The notes: generated by a model not told the origin, from the sequence alone. A stretch of 64,000 nucleotides of DNA from Clostridium muellerianum (GCF_012926525.1 NZ_JABBNI010000011.1:1-64000), one strand, 5' to 3'. Positions 56,094 through 64,000 are shown, counted from the stretch's first letter. Numbers and translations are program-made.

Positions 56094-56507
56094 ATGAAAA
56101 AATTTATTTCAATTATTGTTACTATAATGATAATTCTACAGTCTATAGTTTTATATTTATTTTTTAATGATAAACTTTCAAATTATCCAATAAATTTAGT
56201 AGATATAGTATGGGTAGGTTCGGCTTTGTTGGGCATTTCATTTGGGGTTCTATTCTTTAGAATAAATAAAGAAATAAAAAAACCAGAAAGTACAATTATT
56301 ATGGTTGCATTACTTGGCATAATAGGATTTCCATTTATGATTTTTAATTATTGGGCTGTTGAGTTTTTTTTAATAATTCTTACATTTGGCGTACACTTTT
56401 ACATGCATAGAGATAGTAAATTTACGATATTACCTGTAATATCATCTATAATGGGTATTTATTCAATAGGACTATACTTGTTAATGAACGGCATTACTTC
56501 AATGTAG
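56094..56507 (+). CDS. Integral membrane protein, 137 residues
   Basis: Four hydrophobic segments (about 3-22, 37-55, 70-100 and 110-132) with short loops. The frame is open from 56064, but GGAGGAAT just upstream supports ATG 56094. No family recognised. Position inside the transposon makes it cargo; a role as immunity or membrane effector is only a guess. Confidence 0.55.
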   Translation: MKKFISIIVTIMIILQSIVLYLFFNDKLSNYPINLVDIVWVGSALLGISFGVLFFRINKEIKKPESTIIMVALLGIIGFPFMIFNYWAVEFFLIILTFGVHFYMHRDSKFTILPVISSIMGIYSIGLYLLMNGITSM

Positions 56508-56598
56508 ATTTAATACAGAATATTCATATAAATAACTCAATAAGTAGTAATTTGTCAACTATTCAGAAAATAAAATTTATAACTAAGGAGATAAGCGC

Positions 56599-57090
56599 AT
56601 GGAAAAGTTTGCAAAACCAGCAGTAGGTGCAATTATTGAAAAGGAAATAGACGGAGAAAAATTCATTCTAGTGCAGGAAAGACAAAAGGAAGATGGTGGT
56701 AAAGAAAATGGAATGCTTGAAATCCCAGCTGGAAAGATTAGAGAATATGAAAATGTTTTTGAAGCTTTGCGTAGAGAAGTAAAAGAAGAAACAGGATTAA
56801 TTATTACAAAAATAAATGGAGAAGAGTGTAGTGTACAATCTTGTATTAATGGCAATAAAGTTATTAGTTTTCAGCCATACTGTGTTACTCAAAATTTATC
56901 TGGAGCATATTCACTTATTTTAAATACATTTCTTTGCGAGGCTGATGGGGTACTAGCTGAAACAACAGATGAAACACAAAATATACATTGGGAAAAAGCT
57001 GATTTTATACTAGATATGCTAAAAGCTAATCCGGATAGATTTTTTCTTATGCATGTCAATGCACTAAAGAAATATTTTAAAATATTGTAA
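56599..57090 (+). CDS. Nudix hydrolase
   Basis: A 163-residue NUDIX-family pyrophosphatase with the Nudix box starting at the G of GKIREYENVFEALRREVKEE and continuing TGL (Gx5Ex7REVxEExGL). It would hydrolyse a nucleoside diphosphate derivative; the substrate is not predictable. Ribosome site AAGGAGAT precedes ATG 56599. It is transposon cargo. Confidence 0.88.
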   Translation: MEKFAKPAVGAIIEKEIDGEKFILVQERQKEDGGKENGMLEIPAGKIREYENVFEALRREVKEETGLIITKINGEECSVQSCINGNKVISFQPYCVTQNLSGAYSLILNTFLCEADGVLAETTDETQNIHWEKADFILDMLKANPDRFFLMHVNALKKYFKIL

Positions 57091-57229
57091 AAAACAAGTT
57101 ACAATTTGTAGAGGTGAAGTATCATAATTTTAGTGCCAGTTAAGTCGTATCTTTCTTATATAACGAATTATCAACAAAGTTATTAATATGTTATACACAG
57201 AAAATAGTATAAAAAGAAAGGAAGTGAAT

Positions 57230-57271
57230 TTTAGTGAGGGTTTGGTACTTGTTATACAATCTCTCACTAAA
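57230..57271. repeat. Inverted repeat before the broken endonuclease gene
   Basis: TTTAGTGAG faces CTCACTAAA across 24 bases. It could fold in the leader RNA of the gene at 57327. The 57091-57229 stretch has nothing further. Confidence 0.4.
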
Positions 57272-57326
57272 GATAACAATATGAGTATTAATAATGATAT
57301 TAATACTTAGAAAGATGTAATTGCAA

Positions 57327-57686
57327 ATGAACAAAAATAATACAATTTATACTGATGAATTAATAAAATATGATGAAGGTATGTATAAAGGTAAAATAAA
57401 TTGGGGTAGCAATATTAATAGATATTTAAAAGTATTATATGAAAATAAAAAATATTGTTTTTGTATTAAAGATTACATAAAAAGAGAGAACAAAGTAATC
57501 TTAGAATTAGATAGAAGAATACTAAAACCAATATCTACTGGACATTTATTAGAATGTAAAATAGGTGGAATTATAGGTGTTAAAAGTGGTGACTTTAAAT
57601 ATGTCATAGGACAAACTTTTAAAGATGATAAACGTGATATCATAATAATTGATAGAGAATATAGGTATAGGAAGAAAAAAAAATAG
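57327..57686 (+). pseudogene. N-terminal part of a homing-endonuclease-like gene, cut off by a frameshift
   Basis: Encodes about 119 residues ending FKDDKRDIIIIDREYR, then a stop just after a run of nine A (57675-57683). This N-terminal domain is familiar from clostridial phage and mobile-element proteins in which it continues directly into a zinc-binding region, here present in the next frame. Removing one A rejoins the two frames. ATG 57327 is likelier than 57321. Confidence 0.7.
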
Positions 57687-58788
57687 TTATATAGAAAAAC
57701 AAAAATGGTATAAATATAAATGCAATAAATGTAATTGGCATGAAGGATGGATTGATGAAAGTTCATTATTAAAAAATGGTTGCTCATGTTGCAATGGGAA
57801 AACTGTTGTCGAAGGTATTAATGATATTCCCACTACCTCACCAAATTTAATTAAGTATTTTTTAAATGGCATAGATCAAGCTAAATTGTATACTAAAAGT
57901 GGAGGTGATGAAATATATCCAATTTGTCCTGATTGCGGAAGAATAAAATCAAAAAAAATGAAAATAGCTACGATTTACAGGTATGGAATAGGTTGTACTT
58001 GCAGTGATTCAATTTCAAAACCTAATAAAATAATGTTTAGTGTATTGGAGCAATTACAAGTAGAATTTGAAACTGAAAAAATTTTTGATTGGTGTAAATA
58101 TAGTTTAAACAATAAATTAAAAACAGGTAGATATGATTTCTATGTAAAATTAAATGACAAAGAATATATTATAGAAATGGACGGCCAATGGCATAATTCT
58201 GACAACAATATGAGTGGTCAAACAAAAGAAAAAAGTAATTTTATTGATTCTGAGAAAGATAGATTAGCAAGAGAAAATGGAATTCAAGTTATAAGAATTG
58301 ATTGTAACCCTAGTAAATTAGAATATATTAAAAATAGCATTAAAAAAAGTATATTGATTGATATATTTGATTTATCAACTATTGATTGGCTTAAAGTTGA
58401 AGAATTTACTTGTACTAATTTAGTGAAAGTTGCTTGCGATTATAAAAAAAACAATCCTAATATGACTACTAATGATATTGGAAAGATTATGAACTTATCC
58501 TATACAACTATATCAAAGTATTTGAAAAGAGGAAATTCTTTATCATGGTGTAATTATGATGTACAAGAAGAAATTACAAAGACTAGCATTAAGAATGGAA
58601 AGGCTAATGGAAAAAAAGTTGAAATCTTTAAAGATAACAAAAGTTTAGGTATATTTGAGTCATCAAGAGAACTAGAAAGACAAAGTTTAGAGTTGTTTGG
58701 AGTTAAATTATATCAATCTAATATATCAATTGTTTGTCTAGGAAAAAGAAAACAGTATAAGGGATATACTTTTAAAAAAATACAATAA
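57649..58788 (+). pseudogene. C-terminal part of the same homing-endonuclease-like gene
   Basis: The open frame has CxxC zinc-binding pairs (YKCNKCNW, CSCCNG, CPDCG, CTCSD). A Vsr/PD-(D/E)xK-like nuclease region follows (RYDFYVKLNDKEYIIEMDGQ, then QVIRIDC). A helix-turn-helix (TTNDIGKIMNLSYTTISKYL) and a C-terminal NUMOD-like DNA-binding repeat (KVEIFKDNKSLGIFESSREL) complete it. The ATG at 57649 lies inside the upstream frame and has no ribosome site. The gene is inactive unless slippage at the A run restores the frame. Confidence 0.7.
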
Positions 58789-59067
58789 ATAATGTAATAT
58801 AAATATAACATTGGATTAGTTTTCTTATTTTAGGGAACTCAAATAGTAATTTATATGATTACACTTATTTTAACTCTTTTTCTTTGATTTTACTCGAAAT
58901 TATGACATTATAAACGAAGATGCTATTTTCTACATTTCTATAATAAAAAAACAAAGATTGATAAAGATATCATTAATGCTAAGAATTATATAACTTACTG
59001 ATAGTAAAATTTATTTAAAAAACTAATTCGAATTTTTATGAATTTAATTTAGTTCAAAGACATATTT

Positions 59068-59209
59068 TGATCAATATTTTTTATAAAGTTTAAATGCTTA
59101 ATTTTCTTAATATATCAAGTTTTAATCAAACTTTTTTATAAAAATAGAAAGTTATTTTTACGGAGTTAAGCCATTTATAATTATTGTTTTGATCAAATTT
59201 TTTTACAAA
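59068..59209. repeat. Three spaced 20-bp TnsB-site-like repeats, far end
   Basis: Plus-strand copies TGATCAATATTTTTTATAAA (59068-59087), TAATCAAACTTTTTTATAAA (59123-59142) and TGATCAAATTTTTTTACAAA (59190-59209), 55 and 67 bp apart. Each is the complement of the repeats at the glmS-side end. The 58789-59067 stretch holds nothing else I recognise. Confidence 0.85.
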
Positions 59210-59215
59210 CCTACA

Positions 59216-59220
59216 GTCAC
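59216..59220. repeat. Target-site duplication GTCAC, right
   Basis: Directly follows the terminal ACAAACCTACA and equals 35761-35765. Confidence 0.92.
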
Positions 59221-59223
59221 TAA

Positions 59224-59243
59224 TTATAAGTAATAAGTGTCAC
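59224..59243. repeat. Third copy of the ~22-bp repeat of the target site
   Basis: TTATAAGTAATAAGTGTCAC is a diverged copy of the two repeats at 35725-35765, now separated from them by the transposon. Confidence 0.75.
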
Positions 59244-59310
59244 AGGATTTTACAACATTGATAATGTATTTAAATAAAAACTCACTTCGTAGCAATAAAG
59301 TAGTCATATT

Positions 59311-59362
59311 AAACATGGAGTTAATGCAGTAATTTTTTCTGCATCAACTCCATGTTTTTTTC
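59311..59362 (+). terminator. Strong terminator, probably the original glmS terminator
   Basis: AAACATGGAGTTAATGCAG pairs with CTGCATCAACTCCATGTTT (19 bp, one mismatch), followed by a T run. Before the insertion it lay about 170 bp behind the glmS stop. Between here and 59640 nothing was recognised. Confidence 0.88.
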
Positions 59363-59642
59363 TATTTTAGAATGAAAATTAATTTATATCAAGAATATCT
59401 AAAGTAAAAAGTTGTATGGATAAACTTCTACTAATGTCTATAACGCGAAGTTGAGATGTTTTACAATATAAAGAACACATAGGAGTTCAACGAGGTTCAC
59501 ATCCATCATAAAACCTACGATATAAAATGTTGTTGATTATTTTAATGCTATAAATTGTGGAAGATTGTAGAACAAAAAAACGGAATAGTATACTAAAGAT
59601 GCATAAAGTTTTTTATAGAGGGCAAAATATAAAAATTTAGTA

Positions 59643-59672
59643 TTGACAAAAGTATAGTTTAGCACTAAACTA
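59643..59672 (+). promoter_or_regulatory. Promoter with overlapping MarR operator 1
   Basis: TTGACA at 59643 and a TAAACT-like -10 at 59666 are 17 bp apart; the palindrome TAGTTTAGCACTAAACTA (59655-59672) covers the spacer and -10. Binding there would block transcription of the MarR operon. Confidence 0.75.
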
Positions 59673-59716
59673 AAAATATAGATAAGAGGTAATGTTCACT
59701 CTAAAATAAAAAAGTA

Positions 59717-59734
59717 TAGTTTAGTACTAAACAG
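59717..59734 (+). promoter_or_regulatory. MarR operator 2
   Basis: TAGTTTAGTACTAAACAG, the same palindrome with two changes at the right edge, ends next to the ribosome site of the MarR gene. Confidence 0.75.
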
Positions 59735-59745
59735 AAGGACGGAAT

Positions 59746-60225
59746 ATGAAACAAGAATATATGAGATCATTTATGAAAGATTTTTATAATATATCAAATA
59801 AAATAAATCATATTCGTAATACATCAGTGACATTTTCAGGGAATATAACAGTAAATTCAGCTGGATTAGATTTTATCGACACAATAGGAAAAAATCCAAA
59901 TGTCAACATGTCAGAAATATGTTTAATCCTCGGTCTGACAAAAGGAGCAGTGTCTCAGATGGCTACAAAACTTCAGGGAAAAGGTCTGATAAAAAAAGAA
60001 AAATCTAAAGACAATGGGAAAGACATCTATTTGGTATTAACCAAGGAAGGAGAACAAATCAATCAAGAACAGAATGAAATTCGCAAGAAGATGCATGAAG
60101 GGGTAAAAGAAATTTTAGAAGGCTATGACGAGAACGATATTGAAAAAATCGGAAAATTTCTTTCGGAAATAAGCCAATTTATGGAATACTATAAAATTGA
60201 AATATTAGGAGGGACAGAAAAGTGA
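59746..60225 (+). CDS. MarR-family transcriptional regulator
   Basis: A 159-residue winged helix-turn-helix protein: MSEICLILGLTKGAVSQMAT is the recognition region and KSKDNGKDIYLVLTKEGE the wing. It probably represses its own operon and the hydrolase gene behind it, since three copies of one palindrome lie before these genes. Ribosome site AGAAGGA precedes ATG 59746. It overlaps the flavodoxin gene by 4 bp. Confidence 0.92.
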   Translation: MKQEYMRSFMKDFYNISNKINHIRNTSVTFSGNITVNSAGLDFIDTIGKNPNVNMSEICLILGLTKGAVSQMATKLQGKGLIKKEKSKDNGKDIYLVLTKEGEQINQEQNEIRKKMHEGVKEILEGYDENDIEKIGKFLSEISQFMEYYKIEILGGTEK

Positions 60226-60662
60226 AAACGGTAATAGTATATGCATCTATACATCATCAGAATACAGAAAAATTAGTAAAAGGAGTTGCAAAAGAAATAG
60301 AAGTTAATCTCATAGATATTACAAAGAATAAATCTGTAGATTTATCAGGATATGATAGGATTGGTTTTGCATCTGGAGTGTTTTACCAAAGTATGCATAA
60401 AGGTATTTTAAATTGTATTGAGAAAACAAACTTTAGAGAAGGACAAAAAGTATTTTTAATTGCAACATGTGGAGTGATAATCAGAGATTATACAAAGCCT
60501 GCAAAGAAGATTTTAGCTAAAAAGAATATTGAAGTGTTAGGCAGCTATCAGTGCAGAGGTTTTGATACATTTGGACCTTTTGCTAAAATTGGTGGGATAG
60601 CTAAAAAACATCCTAATGATAAGGATATTAGAAAAGCACAAAAATTTGTTAAGTCACTATAG
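60222..60662 (+). CDS. Flavodoxin-like protein
   Basis: A 146-residue protein with a flavodoxin fold: VIVYASIHHQNTEKLVKGVA forms the FMN phosphate loop, followed by GYDRIGFASGVFYQSMHKGI and FLIATCGVI. It could be an electron carrier or an FMN-dependent quinone or nitro reductase partner. GTG start with ribosome site GGAGGGA, overlapping the MarR stop by 4 bp, so MarR controls it. Confidence 0.88.
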   Translation: MKTVIVYASIHHQNTEKLVKGVAKEIEVNLIDITKNKSVDLSGYDRIGFASGVFYQSMHKGILNCIEKTNFREGQKVFLIATCGVIIRDYTKPAKKILAKKNIEVLGSYQCRGFDTFGPFAKIGGIAKKHPNDKDIRKAQKFVKSL

Positions 60663-60673
60663 AATATAATTTA

Positions 60674-60691
60674 TAGTTTAGTACTAAACTT
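60674..60691 (+). promoter_or_regulatory. MarR operator 3, before the hydrolase gene
   Basis: TAGTTTAGTACTAAACTT, 16 bp before the hydrolase start and next to its ribosome site AAGGAGG. The same sequence as operators 1 and 2 shows that the hydrolase belongs to the MarR regulon. Confidence 0.75.
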
Positions 60692-60706
60692 AAGGAGGAA
60701 TAATTT

Positions 60707-61921
60707 ATGGCAAGTCCAATGGATATGATGAAACAAAAATTAGATATGGGGCATTATGTGATGTCCGGTAAAGCGTGGTCTGAAATGAAAATTTTTGATC
60801 AGATTATGATGGATGCTCTGATGAAGCATGCATTTGGTCTGATTCAATATGGAATGACAGATTTTGGAGAAATAGTTGATGTTATTGGTCATATGAAATC
60901 AGCAGATGAAGAAGGTTGGGTAGAAGCATGGGCAAATATGGGAAGCAGATTAAAAAAGAGAGCGGTGAGTGCAGAAGAAAAGGGTAAAAAGTTATCTGCT
61001 GGAGCAGAATATTTAAGAGCATCCAGCTATTATCGAATTGCCCTTATGTATTTTAGCAGGCCAGAAGATCATAGAATGAAAGAATACTGTATGGAAAGCC
61101 ATAGCTGCTACGAAAAATATCTTGAATTGTCTGGATATCCAGGAAGATATGTAGAGATTCCATATGAAGATACTTATCTACCAGGACACTTTTATCGTTC
61201 TACTGTAGCAGATGAGAAGGCACCATTATTAATTCTTACACCAGGTCGTGATACATGGGGAGAAGATACCAGATGGGTATATGATGCAGCATTAAAACGT
61301 GGTATTCACTGCCTGGTATTTGATGGACCTGGACAGGGATTTGCACTTAGATTGCAGGGACTTCCATTCAGACCAGATTGGGAAAAAGTTATCACACCAG
61401 TGATAGATTATGCAGTGCAATTTCCAGAAATTGACCCTGAGAAAATAGGTCTTATGGGAATGAGCTTTGGTGGATTCTTAGCACCAAGAGCAGTTGCTTT
61501 TGAAAAACGTATTAAACTATGCATCACAGATCCAGGTAATCTTAACTGGGGTAAAAGTATTTCTGAAAATCTAGGAAAGAGTAAGAAACTTCCCAAAATA
61601 ATGATTCCTAAATCACTGACTACAATGGTTGCTGATTATGCTTGGAAACAGGGAGTAGAGAATACTGTTGATGCAGTTATTGAGGAATTAAAGAAATACG
61701 ATAATACTAATATTGTTGATCAAATCACTTGCAAGATGCTTGTAATGGATGGAGTGGCTGAAATAACATACGGTGAAGCAAAGAATATGTATGATGTACT
61801 CAAATGTCCAAAGGAATATCTATTGTTTGATGAAGATACAACCGCACAGAATCATACACAGATGGGGGCTTATGCTGTAGCATCAGAGATTTTATTAGAC
61901 TGGATTGAGGATAATTTGTAA
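60707..61921 (+). CDS. Alpha/beta hydrolase (FrsA/DUF1100-like esterase)
   Basis: A 404-residue hydrolase with a helical N-terminal cap of about 130 residues, the strand PLLILTPGRDTW, FDGPGQGFALRLQ and the nucleophile elbow GMSFGG; the acid and base residues lie near MLVMDGVAE and AQNHTQMG. It resembles FrsA and 2,6-dihydroxypseudooxynicotine-hydrolase-type enzymes. The substrate is unknown; control by MarR suggests an aromatic or xenobiotic compound. Codon use includes more CTG and CAG than the neighbouring core genes, which may mean transfer. Confidence 0.85.
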   Translation: MASPMDMMKQKLDMGHYVMSGKAWSEMKIFDQIMMDALMKHAFGLIQYGMTDFGEIVDVIGHMKSADEEGWVEAWANMGSRLKKRAVSAEEKGKKLSAGAEYLRASSYYRIALMYFSRPEDHRMKEYCMESHSCYEKYLELSGYPGRYVEIPYEDTYLPGHFYRSTVADEKAPLLILTPGRDTWGEDTRWVYDAALKRGIHCLVFDGPGQGFALRLQGLPFRPDWEKVITPVIDYAVQFPEIDPEKIGLMGMSFGGFLAPRAVAFEKRIKLCITDPGNLNWGKSISENLGKSKKLPKIMIPKSLTTMVADYAWKQGVENTVDAVIEELKKYDNTNIVDQITCKMLVMDGVAEITYGEAKNMYDVLKCPKEYLLFDEDTTAQNHTQMGAYAVASEILLDWIEDNL

Positions 61922-61945
61922 CAAGAATCTGAAAGGAGTATAGAT

Positions 61946-62079
61946 ATGAATGAAAGTTCAGGATACGTTGTTATAACAAGGATGACAGTTTTGTTCCATT
62001 AGAAAAAAGTAAAAATGGTTTTTATAATAAAAAATCTTCAAAATTGTCAAAGGAAGAAACAGAACGTATTATAAAATAA
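61946..62079 (+). pseudogene. Frameshifted small ORF
   Basis: ATG 61946 has a fair ribosome site (AAAGGAG) but its frame stops after 18 codons. A shifted frame without a start reads IRCYNKDDSFVPLEKSKNGF and on to ERIIK, then stops at 62077. Together they look like one small protein of about 45 residues broken by an indel. Confidence 0.35.
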
Positions 62080-62175
62080 AGATTTATTCAGTTAGTAAGA
62101 TATATTAGAAGCTACTATGAAATGGTGAGATTATAAGATTAAAAAGGTTTATGAAATGAAGGAAAGAGGTTAATT

Positions 62176-63318
62176 ATGATATTTATTGTAGTTATTCTTA
62201 GTGTATTTATTATTTATGGCCTTACCAATTTCATAATTGCTAAAGAGGCAATGACATGGATTCTTGCTATGTGGCCAAGTTTATCCCCTTTTGTTTTTTA
62301 TATTATTTATTCCATTTGTGCTTTGTCAGTAGTTATCGTGTTTTTTCTGCCTGCTAGTTTTACCATACGAAAGTATATCACCTTGTTTTCGTATTATTGG
62401 ATGGGCATTTATTTTTATCTGCTTTTAGCGATTCTAATTTCAATGATAATACTGTTTTTTTGTTTCCGATTTGGTCTTGTGAGTCCAGATTTTCAACGCC
62501 AAGCTGTTCTAATAACAGGATGGATTGTATTTTTTATAGTTTCAGCATCTTTGATCTATGGGAGAGTTAATGCGGAAGATATTAAACTCAATTCCTATGA
62601 GGTAGAGATTCAAAAGAAATCTGAGATTAGTGAATTGAAAATAGCACTAATTAGCGATATTCATTTGAATGCTATAAATAATTATGACCATTTTAACAAA
62701 GTAGTTGATAAAATAAATAGTATAAATCCAGATATTTTATGCTTTTCAGGCGATATTTTTGACGGAGATTATTATGCAGCGGAAAGTCCAGAAAAGATAC
62801 AAAAATTGTTGATGAGTATCCAGGTTAAATATGGAATATATGCGTGTATTGGCAACCACGATGCAGGGAAAACTTATAATCAAATGATTGAATTTCTTGA
62901 AAAATCATCTGTAAATGTTTTATATGATAACTATATCAATATTGATAATAAATTTGTAATTGCGGGAAGAAGGGATTCAAGCCCTATTGGAGATCAGGGT
63001 GAAGTAAGATCACAAATTCCTAGTTTAGGTGTGCAATATAAAGATTTGCCAATTATAGTTCTAGATCATCAGCCTTCAAATATTAGGGAATGTAATTCGG
63101 ATATAGATCTTGTCTTATGTGGTCATACTCACAGAGGACAGATATTTCCTATTAATTATATAACAAAAGCTATATTTGATGTTGATTATGGATATTATAA
63201 AAAAGATCAAAATAGTCCTCATGTAATTGTCTCCTCTGGTGTAGGTACTTGGGGACCTCCATTTCGAATCGGTACGGATAATGAAGTAGTTAGCATAAAT
63301 ATATTTTTTAACAAGTGA
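62176..63318 (+). CDS. Membrane-anchored metallophosphoesterase (YkuE/YaeI-like)
   Basis: A 380-residue protein with four transmembrane segments in the first 135 residues. The calcineurin-like domain follows: IALISDIHLNA, CFSGDIFDGD, CIGNHDAG, VLDHQPSN and LCGHTHRGQIFP. All metal-binding motifs are intact. The family hydrolyses lipid-linked or nucleotide phosphates at the membrane. Ribosome site GGAAAGAGG precedes ATG 62176. It is unrelated in layout to the soluble phosphoesterase at 45055. Confidence 0.9.
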   Translation: MIFIVVILSVFIIYGLTNFIIAKEAMTWILAMWPSLSPFVFYIIYSICALSVVIVFFLPASFTIRKYITLFSYYWMGIYFYLLLAILISMIILFFCFRFGLVSPDFQRQAVLITGWIVFFIVSASLIYGRVNAEDIKLNSYEVEIQKKSEISELKIALISDIHLNAINNYDHFNKVVDKINSINPDILCFSGDIFDGDYYAAESPEKIQKLLMSIQVKYGIYACIGNHDAGKTYNQMIEFLEKSSVNVLYDNYINIDNKFVIAGRRDSSPIGDQGEVRSQIPSLGVQYKDLPIIVLDHQPSNIRECNSDIDLVLCGHTHRGQIFPINYITKAIFDVDYGYYKKDQNSPHVIVSSGVGTWGPPFRIGTDNEVVSINIFFNK

Positions 63319-63516
63319 TTATTTTTAGTATTAGTGAAAATTACTAGAATTATAGAAAGGCATAGAGGTACATGTATGTGAACTTGAAAAGCTGATTAAG
63401 CAATTATTTAAGGATATATTATAGAGTTTAAAGTTATAATAAGCATCATCATATGCATGTTATATAGAAAGGCATTGAAAGTGTTCATTTTAATGAGGAT
63501 AGTGGAGTTTAAAGAT

Positions 63517-63561
63517 TATTCTTTATTTGTAGTTAGTTGTTATCCTTACAAATAAAGAATA
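63517..63561. repeat. Perfect 15-bp inverted repeat upstream of the adaptor gene
   Basis: TATTCTTTATTTGTA faces TACAAATAAAGAATA across 15 bases. It has no T tail, so it may be an operator or a weak terminator. The rest of 63319-63644 holds nothing recognised. Confidence 0.55.
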
Positions 63562-63644
63562 TAAAATAACTTGCTTAAAACCAAGAAACAACATTTCGAG
63601 GCGTTTTGTGCCCTAAAAGAAGCGTGAAAGGAATAGTTATAAAA

Positions 63645-64000
63645 ATGAAAAAAATAAAAAAAATAGCTGCATTTGCAGTTATTATTCTAGTAGTAATAGG
63701 TGCTATAGTTGTAAAAAATAAGATGACTTCAACTGGAAAGAATACAGGCAATGCAGTAAAAGTAAACAAAACAGCAGTCGAAGTTAAAATAGCAAAAATG
63801 GTAGAAAAAAATACAAGAGATATATATAAAGCGACTTTAGAGGCATACCAGCAAGGAATGATAACAAGTAAGATATCGGCAAAGGTTATTTCAGTAACAA
63901 TTGAAAATGGACAGTATGTAAATTCAGGTGATGCTATAGTTACCTTAGACGATACAGATATACAAAATAATCTCAAATCTGCACAAGCTCAATTAAAAAT
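63645..64000 (+). CDS. HlyD/RND-type efflux adaptor, 3' end outside the window
   Basis: The first 118 residues: an N-terminal membrane anchor (IAAFAVIILVVIGAIVV), a basic linker, then a lipoyl/biotinyl-like hybrid motif (SAKVISVTIENGQYVNSGDA, IVTLDDTDIQ) and the start of the helical hairpin. In Firmicutes such adaptors pair with an ABC (MacB-like) or RND transporter, expected downstream. Ribosome site GAAAGGA precedes ATG 63645. Confidence 0.85.
   Translation, partial: MKKIKKIAAFAVIILVVIGAIVVKNKMTSTGKNTGNAVKVNKTAVEVKIAKMVEKNTRDIYKATLEAYQQGMITSKISAKVISVTIENGQYVNSGDAIVTLDDTDIQNNLKSAQAQLK

Larger units (their letters stand above)
35766..59215. mobile_element. Complete Tn7-like transposon inserted downstream of glmS
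   Basis: 23,450 bp bounded by TGTAGGTTTGT and its inverted copy ACAAACCTACA and flanked by the 5-bp repeat GTCAC. The glmS-side end has four abutting 20-bp repeats and tnsA next to it, as at the right end of Tn7; the far end has three spaced repeats, as at the left end of Tn7. Genes in order are tnsA, tnsB, tnsC and two tniQ-type genes, then a cargo of conflict-system, membrane and nuclease genes. The 5'-TGT/ACA-3' ends and intact DDE and TnsA residues suggest it may still be mobile. Confidence 0.95.

Noticed and set aside
57167-57199. Two DnaA-box-like sequences (TTATCAACA and TTATACACA) 24 bp apart
   Set aside because: Both are imperfect, AT-rich sequence gives such matches often, and no replication gene or iteron array is nearby.

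Overview
The window looks like the chromosome of a low-GC, amino-acid-fermenting Clostridium. The lead operon encodes the 3-methylaspartate route of glutamate fermentation (methylaspartate ammonia-lyase, a two-subunit mesaconate hydratase, a three-subunit citramalate lyase and its two maturation enzymes). The ammonia-lyase reads very like the characterised Clostridium tetanomorphum enzyme, so a relative of C. tetanomorphum, C. cochlearium or C. tetani is likely. All family calls come from motifs and memory; no database search was run.

Layout. 1-7160: methylaspartate/citramalate operon. 7234-7950: anchored TPR protein. 8121-12152: a sigma-54 activator with an N-terminal HPr-like domain, divergent from PTS enzyme I (ptsI), which has a -24/-12 type promoter. 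12339-15756: a lipoprotein, a membrane TPR protein, thioredoxin, and a thioredoxin-reductase-like flavoprotein without the usual NADPH motifs. 15830-20266: a cyclic-di-AMP unit with a riboswitch-controlled SleB-type hydrolase divergent from cdaA-cdaR and an FAD protein. 20497-26339: ptb-buk (butyrate branch), a P-loop ATPase and a four-subunit 2-oxoacid:ferredoxin oxidoreductase. 26491-27843: glmM. 28091-33032: two paralogous sigma factor/DUF4179 pairs with a type II toxin-antitoxin pair between them. 33326-35693: a consensus sigma-A promoter, a glmS ribozyme with an unusually long P1 insertion, and glmS.

The most striking part is a complete Tn7-like element at 35766-59215 (23,450 bp) downstream of glmS. 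It begins TGTAGGTTTGT, ends ACAAACCTACA and is flanked by the 5-bp duplication GTCAC. The glmS-proximal end carries four abutting 20-bp repeats and the far end carries three spaced copies of the same repeat, which I read as TnsB sites. The transposition genes are tnsA, tnsB, tnsC and two tniQ/tnsD-like genes, followed by a frameshifted fragment that may be a tnsE relic. The cargo holds a five-gene putative conflict module (metallophosphoesterase, helical protein, two P-loop GTPases, and a large protein resembling GAP1-N1), a HEPN-like protein, a relic of a YhcG/DUF1016 nuclease, membrane proteins, a Nudix hydrolase, and a homing-endonuclease-like gene broken at a run of nine A. The target site was an array of three ~22-bp repeats; the insertion moved glmS away from its probable terminator, now at 59311-59362.

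Beyond the element (59216-64000) lie a MarR regulator, a flavodoxin and an alpha/beta hydrolase under three copies of one palindromic operator, a membrane-anchored metallophosphoesterase, and the start of an HlyD/RND-type adaptor cut off by the window end.
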